This document shows, one piece after another, positions 6,792 to 14,303 of a stretch of DNA of 15,498 bases. The notes beneath the pieces were generated by a model. The model searched no databases. It saw nothing but the letters and a program-made list of their open reading frames with translations, and had not been told where the DNA came from. The stretch is from Pseudomonadota bacterium (lineage in GTDB: Bacteria > Pseudomonadota > Alphaproteobacteria > Sphingomonadales > Sphingomonadaceae). Where the stretch lies: assembly GCA_030271565.1 (NCBI GenBank), contig JARXKR010000034.1, positions 1 through 15,498 on the forward strand, read 5' to 3'. Numbering within the stretch: position 1 is the first letter of the stretch; the number at the start of each line of letters is the position of its first letter. A program made the position numbers and the translations under genes.

Positions 6792-7589
6792 ATGACCAGT
6801 TCGGCGACCATGACTTACGCGCGCTATCTGGCGCTCGACCGCCTGCTCGATTGCCAGCACCCGCAATCGGGCACCGATGACGAGATGCTATTCATCGTCA
6901 TCCACCAGACCAAGGAACTGTGGCTGGGGCAGATGATCCGCGAGTTGCGGCTCGCGCTGCGCCAGGTGCGCGTCGATGCGCTGGTCCCGGCCTACAAGGC
7001 GCTGGCGCGGGTCAGCCGGATCCAGGCGGTGATGACGCTCAGCTGGGACGTGCTGGCGACCATGACGCCGAGCGATTACACCCGCTTTCGCGAAGGGCTC
7101 GGCCCGAGTTCAGGGTTCCAGTCCGACCAGTTCCGTACGGTCGAATATATGCTCGGGCTCAAGGACGCGAAGTTCATCGCCTATCAGGCCGACCGGCCCG
7201 AAGCGCGCGCGGCACTTGAGGCGGCACTGCACGCTCCCAGCCTGTGGGACGAGGCGATTGCCGCCGCCGCGCGGTCAGGGCTGGAGATCGCGTCCGAAGT
7301 GCTGGAGCGCGATGTGACCCAGCCCTACACCCCGCATCCGTCAGTCGAAGCAGCGTTCCTCAAGGTCTATCAAGAACCCGAGCGGTACTGGGACCTCTAC
7401 CAGCTGGCCGAAAAGCTGGTCGATCTCGACGATGCGATGGCGACCTGGCGGCACAAGCATGTGCTCACGGTCGAGCGCGTGATCGGCGGCAAGCGCGGCA
7501 CCGGCGGGACTGCGGGAGCAAGCTACCTGCACTCGACGCTGAGCAAGCGCGCCTTCCCTGAGCTTTGGAGCCTGAGGACGGCGCTGTGA
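6792..7589 (+). CDS. kynA: Tryptophan 2,3-dioxygenase
   Basis: A heme enzyme that opens the indole ring of L-tryptophan with O2 to give N-formylkynurenine, the first step of the kynurenine pathway, in the cytosol. The 265-residue product shows the family pattern throughout: TYARYLALD near the start, FIVIHQTKELW (His38), DYTRFREGLGPSSGFQS (Tyr96, Arg100, Ser107), the heme ligand in KHVLTVERVIG (His223), and KRGTGG (Thr237). These residues keep a constant offset of 17 from the Xanthomonas enzyme as I recall it (H55, Y113, R117, S124, H240, T254). ATG 6792 is chosen because an upstream ATG at 6732 lies inside a palindrome and would put another between start and conserved region; neither has a good Shine-Dalgarno. 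The stop overlaps the start of the kynureninase-like gene by four bases. Confidence 0.93.
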   Translation: MTSSATMTYARYLALDRLLDCQHPQSGTDDEMLFIVIHQTKELWLGQMIRELRLALRQVRVDALVPAYKALARVSRIQAVMTLSWDVLATMTPSDYTRFREGLGPSSGFQSDQFRTVEYMLGLKDAKFIAYQADRPEARAALEAALHAPSLWDEAIAAAARSGLEIASEVLERDVTQPYTPHPSVEAAFLKVYQEPERYWDLYQLAEKLVDLDDAMATWRHKHVLTVERVIGGKRGTGGTAGASYLHSTLSKRAFPELWSLRTAL

Positions 7590-8695
7590 GCTGGAAGCGG
7601 TTGTTTTCACGCTCACTGGAAGCCGCACCCGAACGGCTGCATTTCGCCGCACACAGCCATCATCTCTGGCCCGATGCGAGCTTCGCCGGGCAGATGGCCG
7701 CGTGGGAAGATGCGGCGATGCTCGCCGACCACAAGTGGGATCGGATTTTTGCCGAAGTCATCCCCGAGGCGCAGCGGCACATTGCCGCCGAACTGCACCT
7801 GCCCGACGCGGCGACGATAGCTTTTTCCCCCAATACCCACGAGTTTCTGGTGCGGATCGTCTCCGCTTTGCCAATGCCGCGCCCACGCATTCTGGCCAGC
7901 GACGGCGAGTTCCATTCGTTCCGCCGCCAGTCGCAACGCTGGGCCGAGGCGGGGCGGATCGAGTTGACCGCGGTGCCGCTCGAGCAAGTGGTTCAAACTG
8001 CGCAGACCGGACAATTCGATCTGATCTTTGCCAGCCAGGTCCAGTTCAATTCGGGTCGCGCTTTGGCCGAATTGAACGCGCTGGCCGCGCTCGCCCGGCC
8101 CGACGGACCGTGGGTGGTGATCGACGGCTACCACGGCTTCATGGCAACTCCGACCGACCTTGCGGCAGTGGCGGACAAGGTGTTCTACCTCGCCGGCGGA
8201 TACAAATACGCAATGGCGGGCGAAGGGGTGTGCTTCCTTCACGCCCCGCCCGGCTTTGCTCCGCGCCCCGAAAACACTGGTTGGTATGCCGCGTTCGAGA
8301 GCTTGACCGCACAGCAAGGCGAAGTGGGTTATGCGCCCGACGGCCGCCGCTTCCTCGGCAGCACCTTTGATCCTTCAGGACTGTTCCGCTTCAATGCGGT
8401 GCAACGCATGCTGGCGAACGAAGGGCTGACGACGGCGGCGATCTCTGCGCATTGCGATGCGTTGAAGGCGCGCTTCATGGCTGCCGATCCGCTACCGCAA
8501 TTGCACCTGATCAGCGGGCCGGAAGCCCGATTCCTCGCGCTGCAAGGTGATGCCGCCCCGGCTATCTACGAGGCTCTGACAGCGCACAATGTGGTGACCG
8601 ACCTGCGCGGTGATGTGCTGCGGGTCGGCTTCGCTCTGTACCATGACGATGCCGACGTGGACGCGCTGCTCGGAATTATCGGCGAACTGACCTAG
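7586..8695 (+). CDS. Kynureninase-like PLP-dependent enzyme (aminotransferase class V fold)
   Basis: A 369-residue fold-type I PLP enzyme, predicted to cleave kynurenine (or 3-hydroxykynurenine) to anthranilate and alanine. The PLP lysine is Lys207 in GGYKYAMAGEG. The upstream strand VVIDGYHGF supplies Asp180 and His183, matching the D-x-x-H and Tyr-Lys arrangement of kynureninases (D201/H204 and Y226/K227 in the Pseudomonas enzyme, from memory). It is shorter than typical kynureninases (about 410-465 residues), and the lysine loop differs from the usual YKYLNGGPG, so it is a divergent member. GTG 7586 is the start: it overlaps the kynA stop (GTGA), and AGGA (7575-7578) sits seven bases upstream. 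The pairing with kynA is the main reason for the kynurenine assignment; an unrelated class V enzyme is possible. Its stop overlaps that of convergent queF by four bases. Confidence 0.75.
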   Translation: MSWKRLFSRSLEAAPERLHFAAHSHHLWPDASFAGQMAAWEDAAMLADHKWDRIFAEVIPEAQRHIAAELHLPDAATIAFSPNTHEFLVRIVSALPMPRPRILASDGEFHSFRRQSQRWAEAGRIELTAVPLEQVVQTAQTGQFDLIFASQVQFNSGRALAELNALAALARPDGPWVVIDGYHGFMATPTDLAAVADKVFYLAGGYKYAMAGEGVCFLHAPPGFAPRPENTGWYAAFESLTAQQGEVGYAPDGRRFLGSTFDPSGLFRFNAVQRMLANEGLTTAAISAHCDALKARFMAADPLPQLHLISGPEARFLALQGDAAPAIYEALTAHNVVTDLRGDVLRVGFALYHDDADVDALLGIIGELT

Positions 8696-9144
8696 CCCCG
8701 CCCGCGATACCCGGCCACGCCCTGATCTGGCACCCACAACCCGTCAGGCGCAACACCGCTCTGCCAGAATACGTCGATCGGGATGCCGCCGCGCGGGTAC
8801 CAGTAGCCGCCGATGCGCAGCCATTTCGGCTGCATTTCGGCGTAAAGGCGCTGGCCGATCCCAACCGTCACGTCTTCGTGGAACCCCGCATGGTTGCGGA
8901 AACTCCCCAGGAACAGCTTGAGGCTCTTCGATTCAACGATCGTCGCGCCCGGCGCATAGTCGATCACCAGATGCGCGAAGTCGGGCTGACCGGTGACCGG
9001 GCACAGCGAGGTAAACTCGGGCGCGGCGAAGCGCACCAGGTACAACGCATCGCCGCGCGGGTTGGGCACGTAGTCGAGCACCGCAGCCTCGGGCGAAGCG
9101 GGCAGAGTGCTGGTCTGCCCGAGGTGGATGGGTGTGTCTGCCAT
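8692..9144 (-). CDS. queF: NADPH-dependent 7-cyano-7-deazaguanine (preQ0) reductase
   Basis: QueF reduces the nitrile of preQ0 to the amine of preQ1, using two NADPH, for the queuosine modification of tRNA. The 150-residue product is the short, single-domain (YkvM) form. It has catalytic Cys48 and Asp55 in FTSLCPVTGQPDF, with the spacing of B. subtilis C55/D62, and the QueF motif ESKSLKLFLGSFRNH (Glu71 onward) ending in FHE (Glu90) for substrate binding. ATG 9144 (MADTPIHLG) is preferred; the frame is open to 9207 with another ATG four codons upstream. It is convergent with the kynureninase-like gene (overlap 8692-8695) and divergent from the next gene. No other queuosine gene is in the window. 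Confidence 0.95.
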   Translation of the reverse strand: MADTPIHLGQTSTLPASPEAAVLDYVPNPRGDALYLVRFAAPEFTSLCPVTGQPDFAHLVIDYAPGATIVESKSLKLFLGSFRNHAGFHEDVTVGIGQRLYAEMQPKWLRIGGYWYPRGGIPIDVFWQSGVAPDGLWVPDQGVAGYRGRG

Positions 9145-9251
9145 GCAACGCGCCATGCCCCGATCGCTTGCTTTGCACAAGTCGGCGGTTGGATCGGGCG
9201 AGTTCACTTCCTATTCAGTGCCGGAGGCGCTAGCGCGCGTGGCGCAGGCAC

Positions 9252-10439
9252 ATGGAACAATCGATGCGGAAATTCGGGGGCAGCGCGAAAGCGGCAGCCA
9301 GCGCCATGGCGCTGGGGCTTTCGTTCGCGCCCGTGGCATTGACCGCGCAGGCGCAAACGGTCCCCGATTTCAGGATTCCCGGCGCGCGACCGACCAGCGA
9401 TCCGCGCGCGCAAGGGCCGGTCGACACCGACGCCCCGATCATCCGCTCCCCTGCACCGCGCCCGACGCCCAGCCCCACCCCGGTTCCGGTCGCCAGCCCG
9501 ACCCCGACGCCCAGCGCCCCGGTCAGCACCGCTCCGGTCCCGCGCAATACGGCCGCGAGTCGCGCTGCGGCGGCTCAACCGCGTGCAGTCGCCGGGCCGC
9601 CGCCGAGCGCGAGCGCGGCACCGAGCCCGGGCACGCAAGCGATCACGCCGTTTCCGCTGCCGGTCAGCACAGGCTTGCCAACGGTTACACCGACAACCAG
9701 CCTGATCGAGCCGACCCCGGCGAGCGCCACATCGGGCACCTATTGGCCGTGGATAGCGGGAGCGGTTGCGCTCCTCGCCGCAGCGTTCGCCGCCCTGTGG
9801 TGGCGCCGCCGCCAGGTGCGCACGCCGCAGCTTGAATTCATCCCGCCGGTGGTCCCGGCCCCTGCCCCGCCGCCCGCACCGCGCGCCGAGCCGCAGCCTG
9901 CCCCCGCCGCTGAACCGGTGCGCATCCCCGAGCCGCAGCTCAGCGCGGTACTGCCCGGGCTCGGCATCGCGCTCGAAGCCCGGCGGATGAGCGCCTCGCT
10001 GATGGCGACCACGCTCAGCTACACGCTGACCCTGACCAACAATTCACCCGATACGCTCTCGGCCCTGGCGGTCGAGGGCGACATGATCGCGGCGCATGCC
10101 TCGCTCCCGCCCGAGCAGCAGATCGCCAGCGATGGCCAGCGGCTCGAGCTGCGCCACGCGCTGGTCACCCTCGGGCCGGGCGAAAGTGCGGAATTCAAAG
10201 GCGATTTTCGGCTTCCGCTAACCTCCCTCAACCCGATCCGCGCGGGCGACGCCGCGTTCTTCGTGCCGCTTGCAAGGTTGCGGGTCGAAGCCAGCACGAC
10301 GGACGGCCAGCCGGTGGTCCAGGTTCAGACTTACGTGGTCGGCGAAACCAGCGATGCACCCGGCACCGGTCTGCGCCCGTTCCGGCTCGATCTCGGCCCG
10401 CGGACCTATTCGCAGATCGGCCAGCGCGCGGTAAATTAG
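9252..10439 (+). CDS. Proline-rich single-pass membrane protein, function unknown
   Basis: A 395-residue protein with four recognisable parts. Residues 1-35 look like a signal peptide (basic start, hydrophobic middle, TAQAQ end). Residues 36-163 are a Pro/Thr/Ser/Ala-rich linker containing PTPSPTPVPVASPTPTPSAP, expected in the periplasm. Residues 165-184 (WPWIAGAVALLAAAFAALWW) are a transmembrane helix followed by RRR, which should face the cytoplasm. A second Pro/Ala-rich linker (about 195-225) leads to a C-terminal domain (about 235-395) with alternating strand-like segments such as LSYTLTLTNNSPDTLSALAVEGDM, suggestive of an immunoglobulin-like beta fold. No catalytic motif is visible. The start could be ATG 9252 or 9264. 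It lies between divergent queF and sseA, with no clear operon partner. I do not recognise the family. Confidence 0.7.
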   Translation: MEQSMRKFGGSAKAAASAMALGLSFAPVALTAQAQTVPDFRIPGARPTSDPRAQGPVDTDAPIIRSPAPRPTPSPTPVPVASPTPTPSAPVSTAPVPRNTAASRAAAAQPRAVAGPPPSASAAPSPGTQAITPFPLPVSTGLPTVTPTTSLIEPTPASATSGTYWPWIAGAVALLAAAFAALWWRRRQVRTPQLEFIPPVVPAPAPPPAPRAEPQPAPAAEPVRIPEPQLSAVLPGLGIALEARRMSASLMATTLSYTLTLTNNSPDTLSALAVEGDMIAAHASLPPEQQIASDGQRLELRHALVTLGPGESAEFKGDFRLPLTSLNPIRAGDAAFFVPLARLRVEASTTDGQPVVQVQTYVVGETSDAPGTGLRPFRLDLGPRTYSQIGQRAVN

Positions 10440-10451
10440 AGCCTCGACGGC

Positions 10452-10517
10452 GGCACGGTGCGCGGCTAGGCTTTTCGCAACTGCAGCGAGAGGGGCGCTG
10501 GCGGAACAAGCCGTGCC
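10452..10517 (+). other. Nested stem-loops in the sseA leader
   Basis: GGCACGG (10452-10458) and CCGTGCC (10511-10517) can pair, enclosing an inner hairpin of CTTTTCGC (10471-10478) with GCGAGAGG (10486-10493), eight pairs including two G-U, around loop AACTGCA. The outer arm ends one base before the Shine-Dalgarno GGAGGA (10519-10524). It may affect sseA translation or be the 3' end structure of the preceding gene. Confidence 0.35.
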
Positions 10518-10534
10518 TGGAGGAAGCAAGAATT

Positions 10535-11371
10535 ATGGATAGTCTGGTAACGACCGAGTGGCTCGCGGGTGAAATGGGCGCGAGCGACTTGCGGGTAGTC
10601 GATTGCACCAAGCACTTGCCCGGAACGGGACGCGATCCGCTCGCCGAATACGAGGCCGGACACATCCCCGGCGCGGTGTTCATGGACCTTGCCGACCTGA
10701 TTGACACGTCTCATGCGGTCGAAAACATGCTGCCGCCTGCAGAGAAATTCGCCAGCCGCATGCAGTCGCTCGGGCTCGGCGATGGCAGCCGGATCGTGCT
10801 TTACGACGACAGCGCGGTGAAGACCTCGGCGCGCGCGTGGTTCATGCTCAAGATGTTCGGCGCGCACGATGTTGCGTTGCTCGATGGCGGGATCGCCAAG
10901 TGGAAGGCCGAAGGCCGCCCGCTCGCGCAAGGCAAGGAGCAGCTGCGCCATCGTCACTTCACCGCGTGGCAGGATGACAGCAACGTCCGGACCAAGGCCG
11001 ATGTGCTCGCCAATCTCCATTCCAAGGCCGAGCAAGTGGTCGACGCGCGCGGCGCGGCGCGCTGGTCGGGCGCCGATCCCGATCCGCGTCCCGGCATCGC
11101 ATCCGGGCACATCCCCGGTTCGCACAACGTGCCGTTCACCGATCTGTACAACGCCGACGGCACCTTCAAGGACAAGGCCGGACTCAAGGCCGCATTCGAA
11201 AGCGCCGGGGTCGATCTGGCCAAGCCGATTACCACCAGTTGCGGCTCGGGCGTTACCGCCAGCGTGTTGCTGTTCGCGCTTAGCCTGCTCGGCAAGGACG
11301 ACACCGCGCTGTACGACGGCAGCTGGTCCGAATGGGGCGCCGATCCCGATACGCCCAAGGCCACCGCCTGA
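10535..11371 (+). CDS. sseA: 3-mercaptopyruvate sulfurtransferase (two-domain rhodanese)
   Basis: This cytosolic enzyme transfers sulfur from 3-mercaptopyruvate to cyanide or thiol acceptors and takes part in cysteine breakdown and sulfide supply. The 278-residue product has two rhodanese domains: an inactive N-terminal one (about 5-130, with YEAGHIPGAVFMDL and LLDGGIAKWKAEG) and a catalytic one (about 155-275, with SGHIPGSHNVPF). The active-site loop is CGSGVTA with Cys236, the mercaptopyruvate-type signature rather than the thiosulfate type; E. coli SseA has the equivalent Cys238. GGAGGA at 10519-10524 supports the ATG. The next gene, metC, begins five bases after the stop, so the two sulfur genes are very likely cotranscribed. 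Confidence 0.93.
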   Translation: MDSLVTTEWLAGEMGASDLRVVDCTKHLPGTGRDPLAEYEAGHIPGAVFMDLADLIDTSHAVENMLPPAEKFASRMQSLGLGDGSRIVLYDDSAVKTSARAWFMLKMFGAHDVALLDGGIAKWKAEGRPLAQGKEQLRHRHFTAWQDDSNVRTKADVLANLHSKAEQVVDARGAARWSGADPDPRPGIASGHIPGSHNVPFTDLYNADGTFKDKAGLKAAFESAGVDLAKPITTSCGSGVTASVLLFALSLLGKDDTALYDGSWSEWGADPDTPKATA

Positions 11372-11376
11372 GCTCT

Positions 11377-12570
11377 ATGGCGGGCGAGGGTTCAGGCAAG
11401 CAGGGCACCGGCACCCGGCTGGTCGGTGCGGGCCGCAAGCCTGAATGGACCGGCGCGGCGGTCAACCCGCCGGTCTGGCGTGCCAGCACTTACCTCTACG
11501 AAGACTCTGCCGCACAGGAAGCCGACCGGCTGCCCAATGCCGACGGGCTGTTCCACTATGGCGCGCGCGGCGGTCCAACCCAATGGGCGCTGGCCGATGC
11601 GCTGACCCAGCTCGAGCCCGGCGCGGCCGGAACGATGCTTTACCCCACGGGTCTGGCCGCCCCGGTGATGGCCTTGCTGAGCGTGCTCAAGAGCGGCGAC
11701 GAACTGCTAGTGGCGGACAATTCGTACGATCCAACCCGCTCGTTCGCGACCAAGGCGCTGCGCGACTACGGGATCACGACCCGGTTCTTCGATCCGCTCG
11801 ATGTTAAGGGCTTTGCCGCGCTGATCGGCGACGGCAGCCGCGCGGTGCTGCTCGAAAGCCCGGGCAGCCTGACGATGGAAGTGTGCGATGTCCCCGCGCT
11901 CGCCAAGGCTGCCAAGGCGCGCGGGCTGGCTGTGCTGCTCGACAATACCTGGGCCGGGCCAACCGGATTTCAGGCGCTGCGCCACGGGGTCGATCTTTCG
12001 ATCCTGGCGCTGACCAAGCACGTCGGCGGCCACTCGGACGTGATGATGGGCAGCGTGACTGCCACCGCCGAATACTATCCGCGGCTGCGCAGGCATTCGC
12101 TGATGCTGGGCCAACAGGCCTCGCCCGACGATGCCGCACTGGCGCTGCGCGGGCTCCGGACGATGGGGGTCAGGCTCGAGCGGTCCACCGCTAGCGGGCT
12201 CGTCATCGCCGAATGGCTGCAAGGACGCAGCGAGATCGCCGCCGTGCTCTGCCCGCTGCTGCCCGGATCGCCCGGGCACGAACTATGGCGGCGCGATTTT
12301 ACTGGCGGATGCGGTTTGTTGACCGTGGTCATGGCTGGCGGCGATGCAGCCGCACGTGACCGGCTGGTCGATGCGCTTGCGCTATTCGGGATCGGCTACA
12401 GCTGGGGCGGGTTCGAAAGCCTGGTTCTGGGCGTACACCCCGAGCGCGACCGCAGCGTCATGTCCTGGCCCAAAGACGCCTACGCGGTACGGCTTTGGAT
12501 CGGGCTTGAAGACCCGGCCGACCTGATCGCCGACCTGACCCGCGGGCTTGCTGCATGGAGCGCAGCATGA
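11377..12570 (+). CDS. metC: Cystathionine beta-lyase
   Basis: A PLP enzyme of the Cys/Met metabolism family that splits cystathionine into homocysteine, pyruvate and ammonia, the step before methionine; it can also release sulfide from cysteine. The 397-residue product has NPPVWRASTYLYE near the N-terminus, YGARGGPTQWALADAL (substrate/PLP region), LLDNTWAGPTGFQ with the PLP-contacting Asp, and LTKHVGGHSDVMMG with the PLP lysine Lys214. The near C-terminal SWGGFESLV motif is typical of cystathionine beta-lyases and helps separate them from gamma-synthases. ATG 11377 follows the sseA stop by five bases. The stop overlaps the mscS start as ATGA. Without assay, a related lyase of the same family remains possible. 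Confidence 0.9.
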   Translation: MAGEGSGKQGTGTRLVGAGRKPEWTGAAVNPPVWRASTYLYEDSAAQEADRLPNADGLFHYGARGGPTQWALADALTQLEPGAAGTMLYPTGLAAPVMALLSVLKSGDELLVADNSYDPTRSFATKALRDYGITTRFFDPLDVKGFAALIGDGSRAVLLESPGSLTMEVCDVPALAKAAKARGLAVLLDNTWAGPTGFQALRHGVDLSILALTKHVGGHSDVMMGSVTATAEYYPRLRRHSLMLGQQASPDDAALALRGLRTMGVRLERSTASGLVIAEWLQGRSEIAAVLCPLLPGSPGHELWRRDFTGGCGLLTVVMAGGDAAARDRLVDALALFGIGYSWGGFESLVLGVHPERDRSVMSWPKDAYAVRLWIGLEDPADLIADLTRGLAAWSAA

Positions 12571-13466
12571 GCATGGCCGCCAGCGCCGGGGAAGTCATCG
12601 CCCGGCTCGACGCGATCGGGTTCGATGTCGGGACTTACCACATTTCGCTCTACCGCACGCTGCTGATCGTGGTCACACTGGTTGCGATATTCGCCTTCGG
12701 GCGGCTCGCAGAATCGTTCGCTGGGCGCATTTTCGGGCGGATGCACCGGCTCGATCCGGCGCAGCAATTGCTCGGACAAAAGCTGTTCACTATCTCCGCT
12801 TGGATCATTCTCGCGCTCGCCGGCATCGAATTTCTCGGGGTCAGCCTGACCGCGCTGACGGTGTTTTCGGGCGCTTTCGGACTCGCCATCGGGTTTGGTC
12901 TGCAAAAGACCTTCGGCAACCTCATCTCGGGCATCATCTTGTTGATGGACCGCTCGATCAAGCCGGGCGACGTGATCGCGGTCGGCACCGGTGCCGACAA
13001 GATGGTCGGCCAAGTCAGCAAGATCGGCATCCGCGCGGTGTCGGTCGTTACCCGCGACAAGATCGAATTCCTGATCCCCAACGAAACGCTGATGACCTCG
13101 ACGGTCGAGAACTGGAGCTATTCCAGCCACGATGTCCGGGTCAAAGTGCCGGTACCGGTCGCTTACGGCTCGGACCTGGTGCTCGCGGAAAAGCTGCTGC
13201 TCGAAGCCGCCATGGAACTGCCGCGCGTGCTCAAGCGGAGTGAACCGCAGGTCTGGCTTAATTCGTTCGGGGACAATGCGATCCTGTTCGAAGTGCAGAT
13301 GTGGATCGAGGATCCCGAAGACGGCATGGGCAACCTGCGCTCGGACCTGCTCAAATCGATCTGGCAGAAGTTTCAGGTCAGCGGGGTCGAAATCCCGTTC
13401 CCGCAAACCGATATCCGGATCAAGGAATGGCCGTCACAGCCTGCCGCAGACAGCCCGGAAAGCTGA
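12567..13466 (+). CDS. Small-conductance mechanosensitive channel, MscS family
   Basis: An inner-membrane channel that opens under tension to release solutes during hypo-osmotic shock. The 299-residue product is the size of E. coli MscS (286). Three transmembrane segments lie at about 25-47, 70-92 and 95-125. The third carries the pore-type run SGAFGLAIGFGLQKTFGNLISG, with the small-residue Gly/Ala pattern that lines the pore, followed by LMDRSIKPGDVI and the beta domain with LIPNETLMTSTVENWS. The C-terminal alpha/beta domain runs to about 290. The start at 12567 overlaps the metC stop (ATGA) and has GGAG at 12557-12560 upstream; an in-frame ATG at 12555 is possible. Its coupling to a methionine gene is unusual and may reflect only shared transcription. 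Confidence 0.92.
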   Translation: MSMAASAGEVIARLDAIGFDVGTYHISLYRTLLIVVTLVAIFAFGRLAESFAGRIFGRMHRLDPAQQLLGQKLFTISAWIILALAGIEFLGVSLTALTVFSGAFGLAIGFGLQKTFGNLISGIILLMDRSIKPGDVIAVGTGADKMVGQVSKIGIRAVSVVTRDKIEFLIPNETLMTSTVENWSYSSHDVRVKVPVPVAYGSDLVLAEKLLLEAAMELPRVLKRSEPQVWLNSFGDNAILFEVQMWIEDPEDGMGNLRSDLLKSIWQKFQVSGVEIPFPQTDIRIKEWPSQPAADSPES

Positions 13467-13529
13467 TCTAAGCCCCGGCAAAGGCATTGTGGCTGGCCGA
13501 TTGAACCCCGCAACGCCACAACTCGCAGC

Positions 13530-14303
13530 ATGGGCATACAAATCTCCACACCCGGCAAAGTCTGGCTGGTAGGCGCAGGTCCGGGCGACCCCGACTTGCT
13601 GACGTTGCGCGCGGCGCGGCTGATCATGAATGCGCGGCTGATCGTCCACGACGGCCTGGTCGATCCGGCGGTGCTGGCGCTGGCGCGGCCCGGTGCCGAG
13701 CTGGTCTCGGTGGCCAAGCGCCGGTCACGCCACACCATGCCGCAAGATGCGATCAACGCGCTGCTGGTGCGTGAAGCGCTGGCGGGCCGCGAAGTCGTCC
13801 GGCTCAAGGGCGGCGATCCGTTCATTTTCGGGCGCGGCGGCGAAGAAGCCGAAGCCTGCCGCGCAGCCGGAGTTCCCGTTGAAGTGGTCCCCGGGATCAG
13901 CGCCGCAATCGGTGCGGCGGCGGCGGCGCAGCTCCCACTGACTCACCGCAGCAGCGCCTCAATCGTCAGCTTCGTGGCGGGTCAATGCAAAGGTCTGGCC
14001 GAGCAGGACTGGACCGGGCTTGCCGGGCCGGGCCGCACACTGGTGATTTATATGGGCGTGGCGACGGCCGATGCGATTGCCGAGAAGCTGATCGCGGACG
14101 GCCTCTCTCCCGCGATCCCCGTCGCGGTGATCGAGAACGCCACCCGATCGCAGATGCGCGTCCTGCGCGCCTCATTGGCGGGTCTCGCTGATCTGATCGC
14201 AGACGAGCAGGTCAAAAGCCCGGCCTTGATCGTCATCGGCGAAGTCTGCGCCGCGCACGAACCCGCGCAATTGCGCGCATTGGCGCTGGAGGCGCAGTCA
14301 TGA
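13530..14303 (+). CDS. cobA: Uroporphyrinogen-III C-methyltransferase (SUMT)
   Basis: SUMT uses two SAM to methylate uroporphyrinogen III to precorrin-2, the branch point to siroheme and cobalamin. The 257-residue, single-domain product has the N-terminal GAGPGDPDLLT motif (residues 15-25), LIVHDGLVDPAVL, the signature LKGGDPFIFGRGGEE (about 92-106) and VVPGISAAIGAAA, then PLTHR. It lacks the CysG-type dehydrogenase/ferrochelatase half, so precorrin-2 must be finished by another enzyme not seen here. The downstream sulfite reductase needs siroheme, so this copy probably serves sulfur assimilation rather than cobalamin. ATG 13530 has no obvious Shine-Dalgarno. The stop overlaps the DUF2849 start (ATGA). 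I see no cobalamin riboswitch in the 63 bp upstream. Confidence 0.93.
   Translation: MGIQISTPGKVWLVGAGPGDPDLLTLRAARLIMNARLIVHDGLVDPAVLALARPGAELVSVAKRRSRHTMPQDAINALLVREALAGREVVRLKGGDPFIFGRGGEEAEACRAAGVPVEVVPGISAAIGAAAAAQLPLTHRSSASIVSFVAGQCKGLAEQDWTGLAGPGRTLVIYMGVATADAIAEKLIADGLSPAIPVAVIENATRSQMRVLRASLAGLADLIADEQVKSPALIVIGEVCAAHEPAQLRALALEAQS

Noticed and set aside
7613..8317. Reverse-strand open frame of 234 codons inside the kynureninase-like gene
   Set aside because: Antisense to a frame with the PLP lysine and Asp-x-x-His motifs; no ribosome-binding site or recognisable domain.
9167..9181. CTTG-N7-CAAG in the queF/membrane-protein divergent gap as another kyn-type site
   Set aside because: Only four bases pair on each side and the arms do not match TTGCG/CGCAA; likely chance.
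10437..10517. Hairpins after the proline-rich protein gene as a standard intrinsic terminator
   Set aside because: No T run follows either stem, and the outer arm lies against the sseA ribosome-binding site; recorded as a leader structure with low confidence.
12480..13406. Reverse-strand open frame of 308 codons over mscS
   Set aside because: Antisense to a clear MscS protein; its composition is the mirror of high-G+C codon bias.
13467..13529. Cobalamin riboswitch before cobA
   Set aside because: The gap is only 63 bp, far too short for the riboswitch, and no B12-box-like sequence is visible.
14265..14276. Palindrome GCGCAATTGCGC, similar in look to the kynA upstream sites
   Set aside because: It lies inside cobA coding sequence (AQLRA), its half-sites are in the opposite order to TTGC...GCAA, and the codons explain it.
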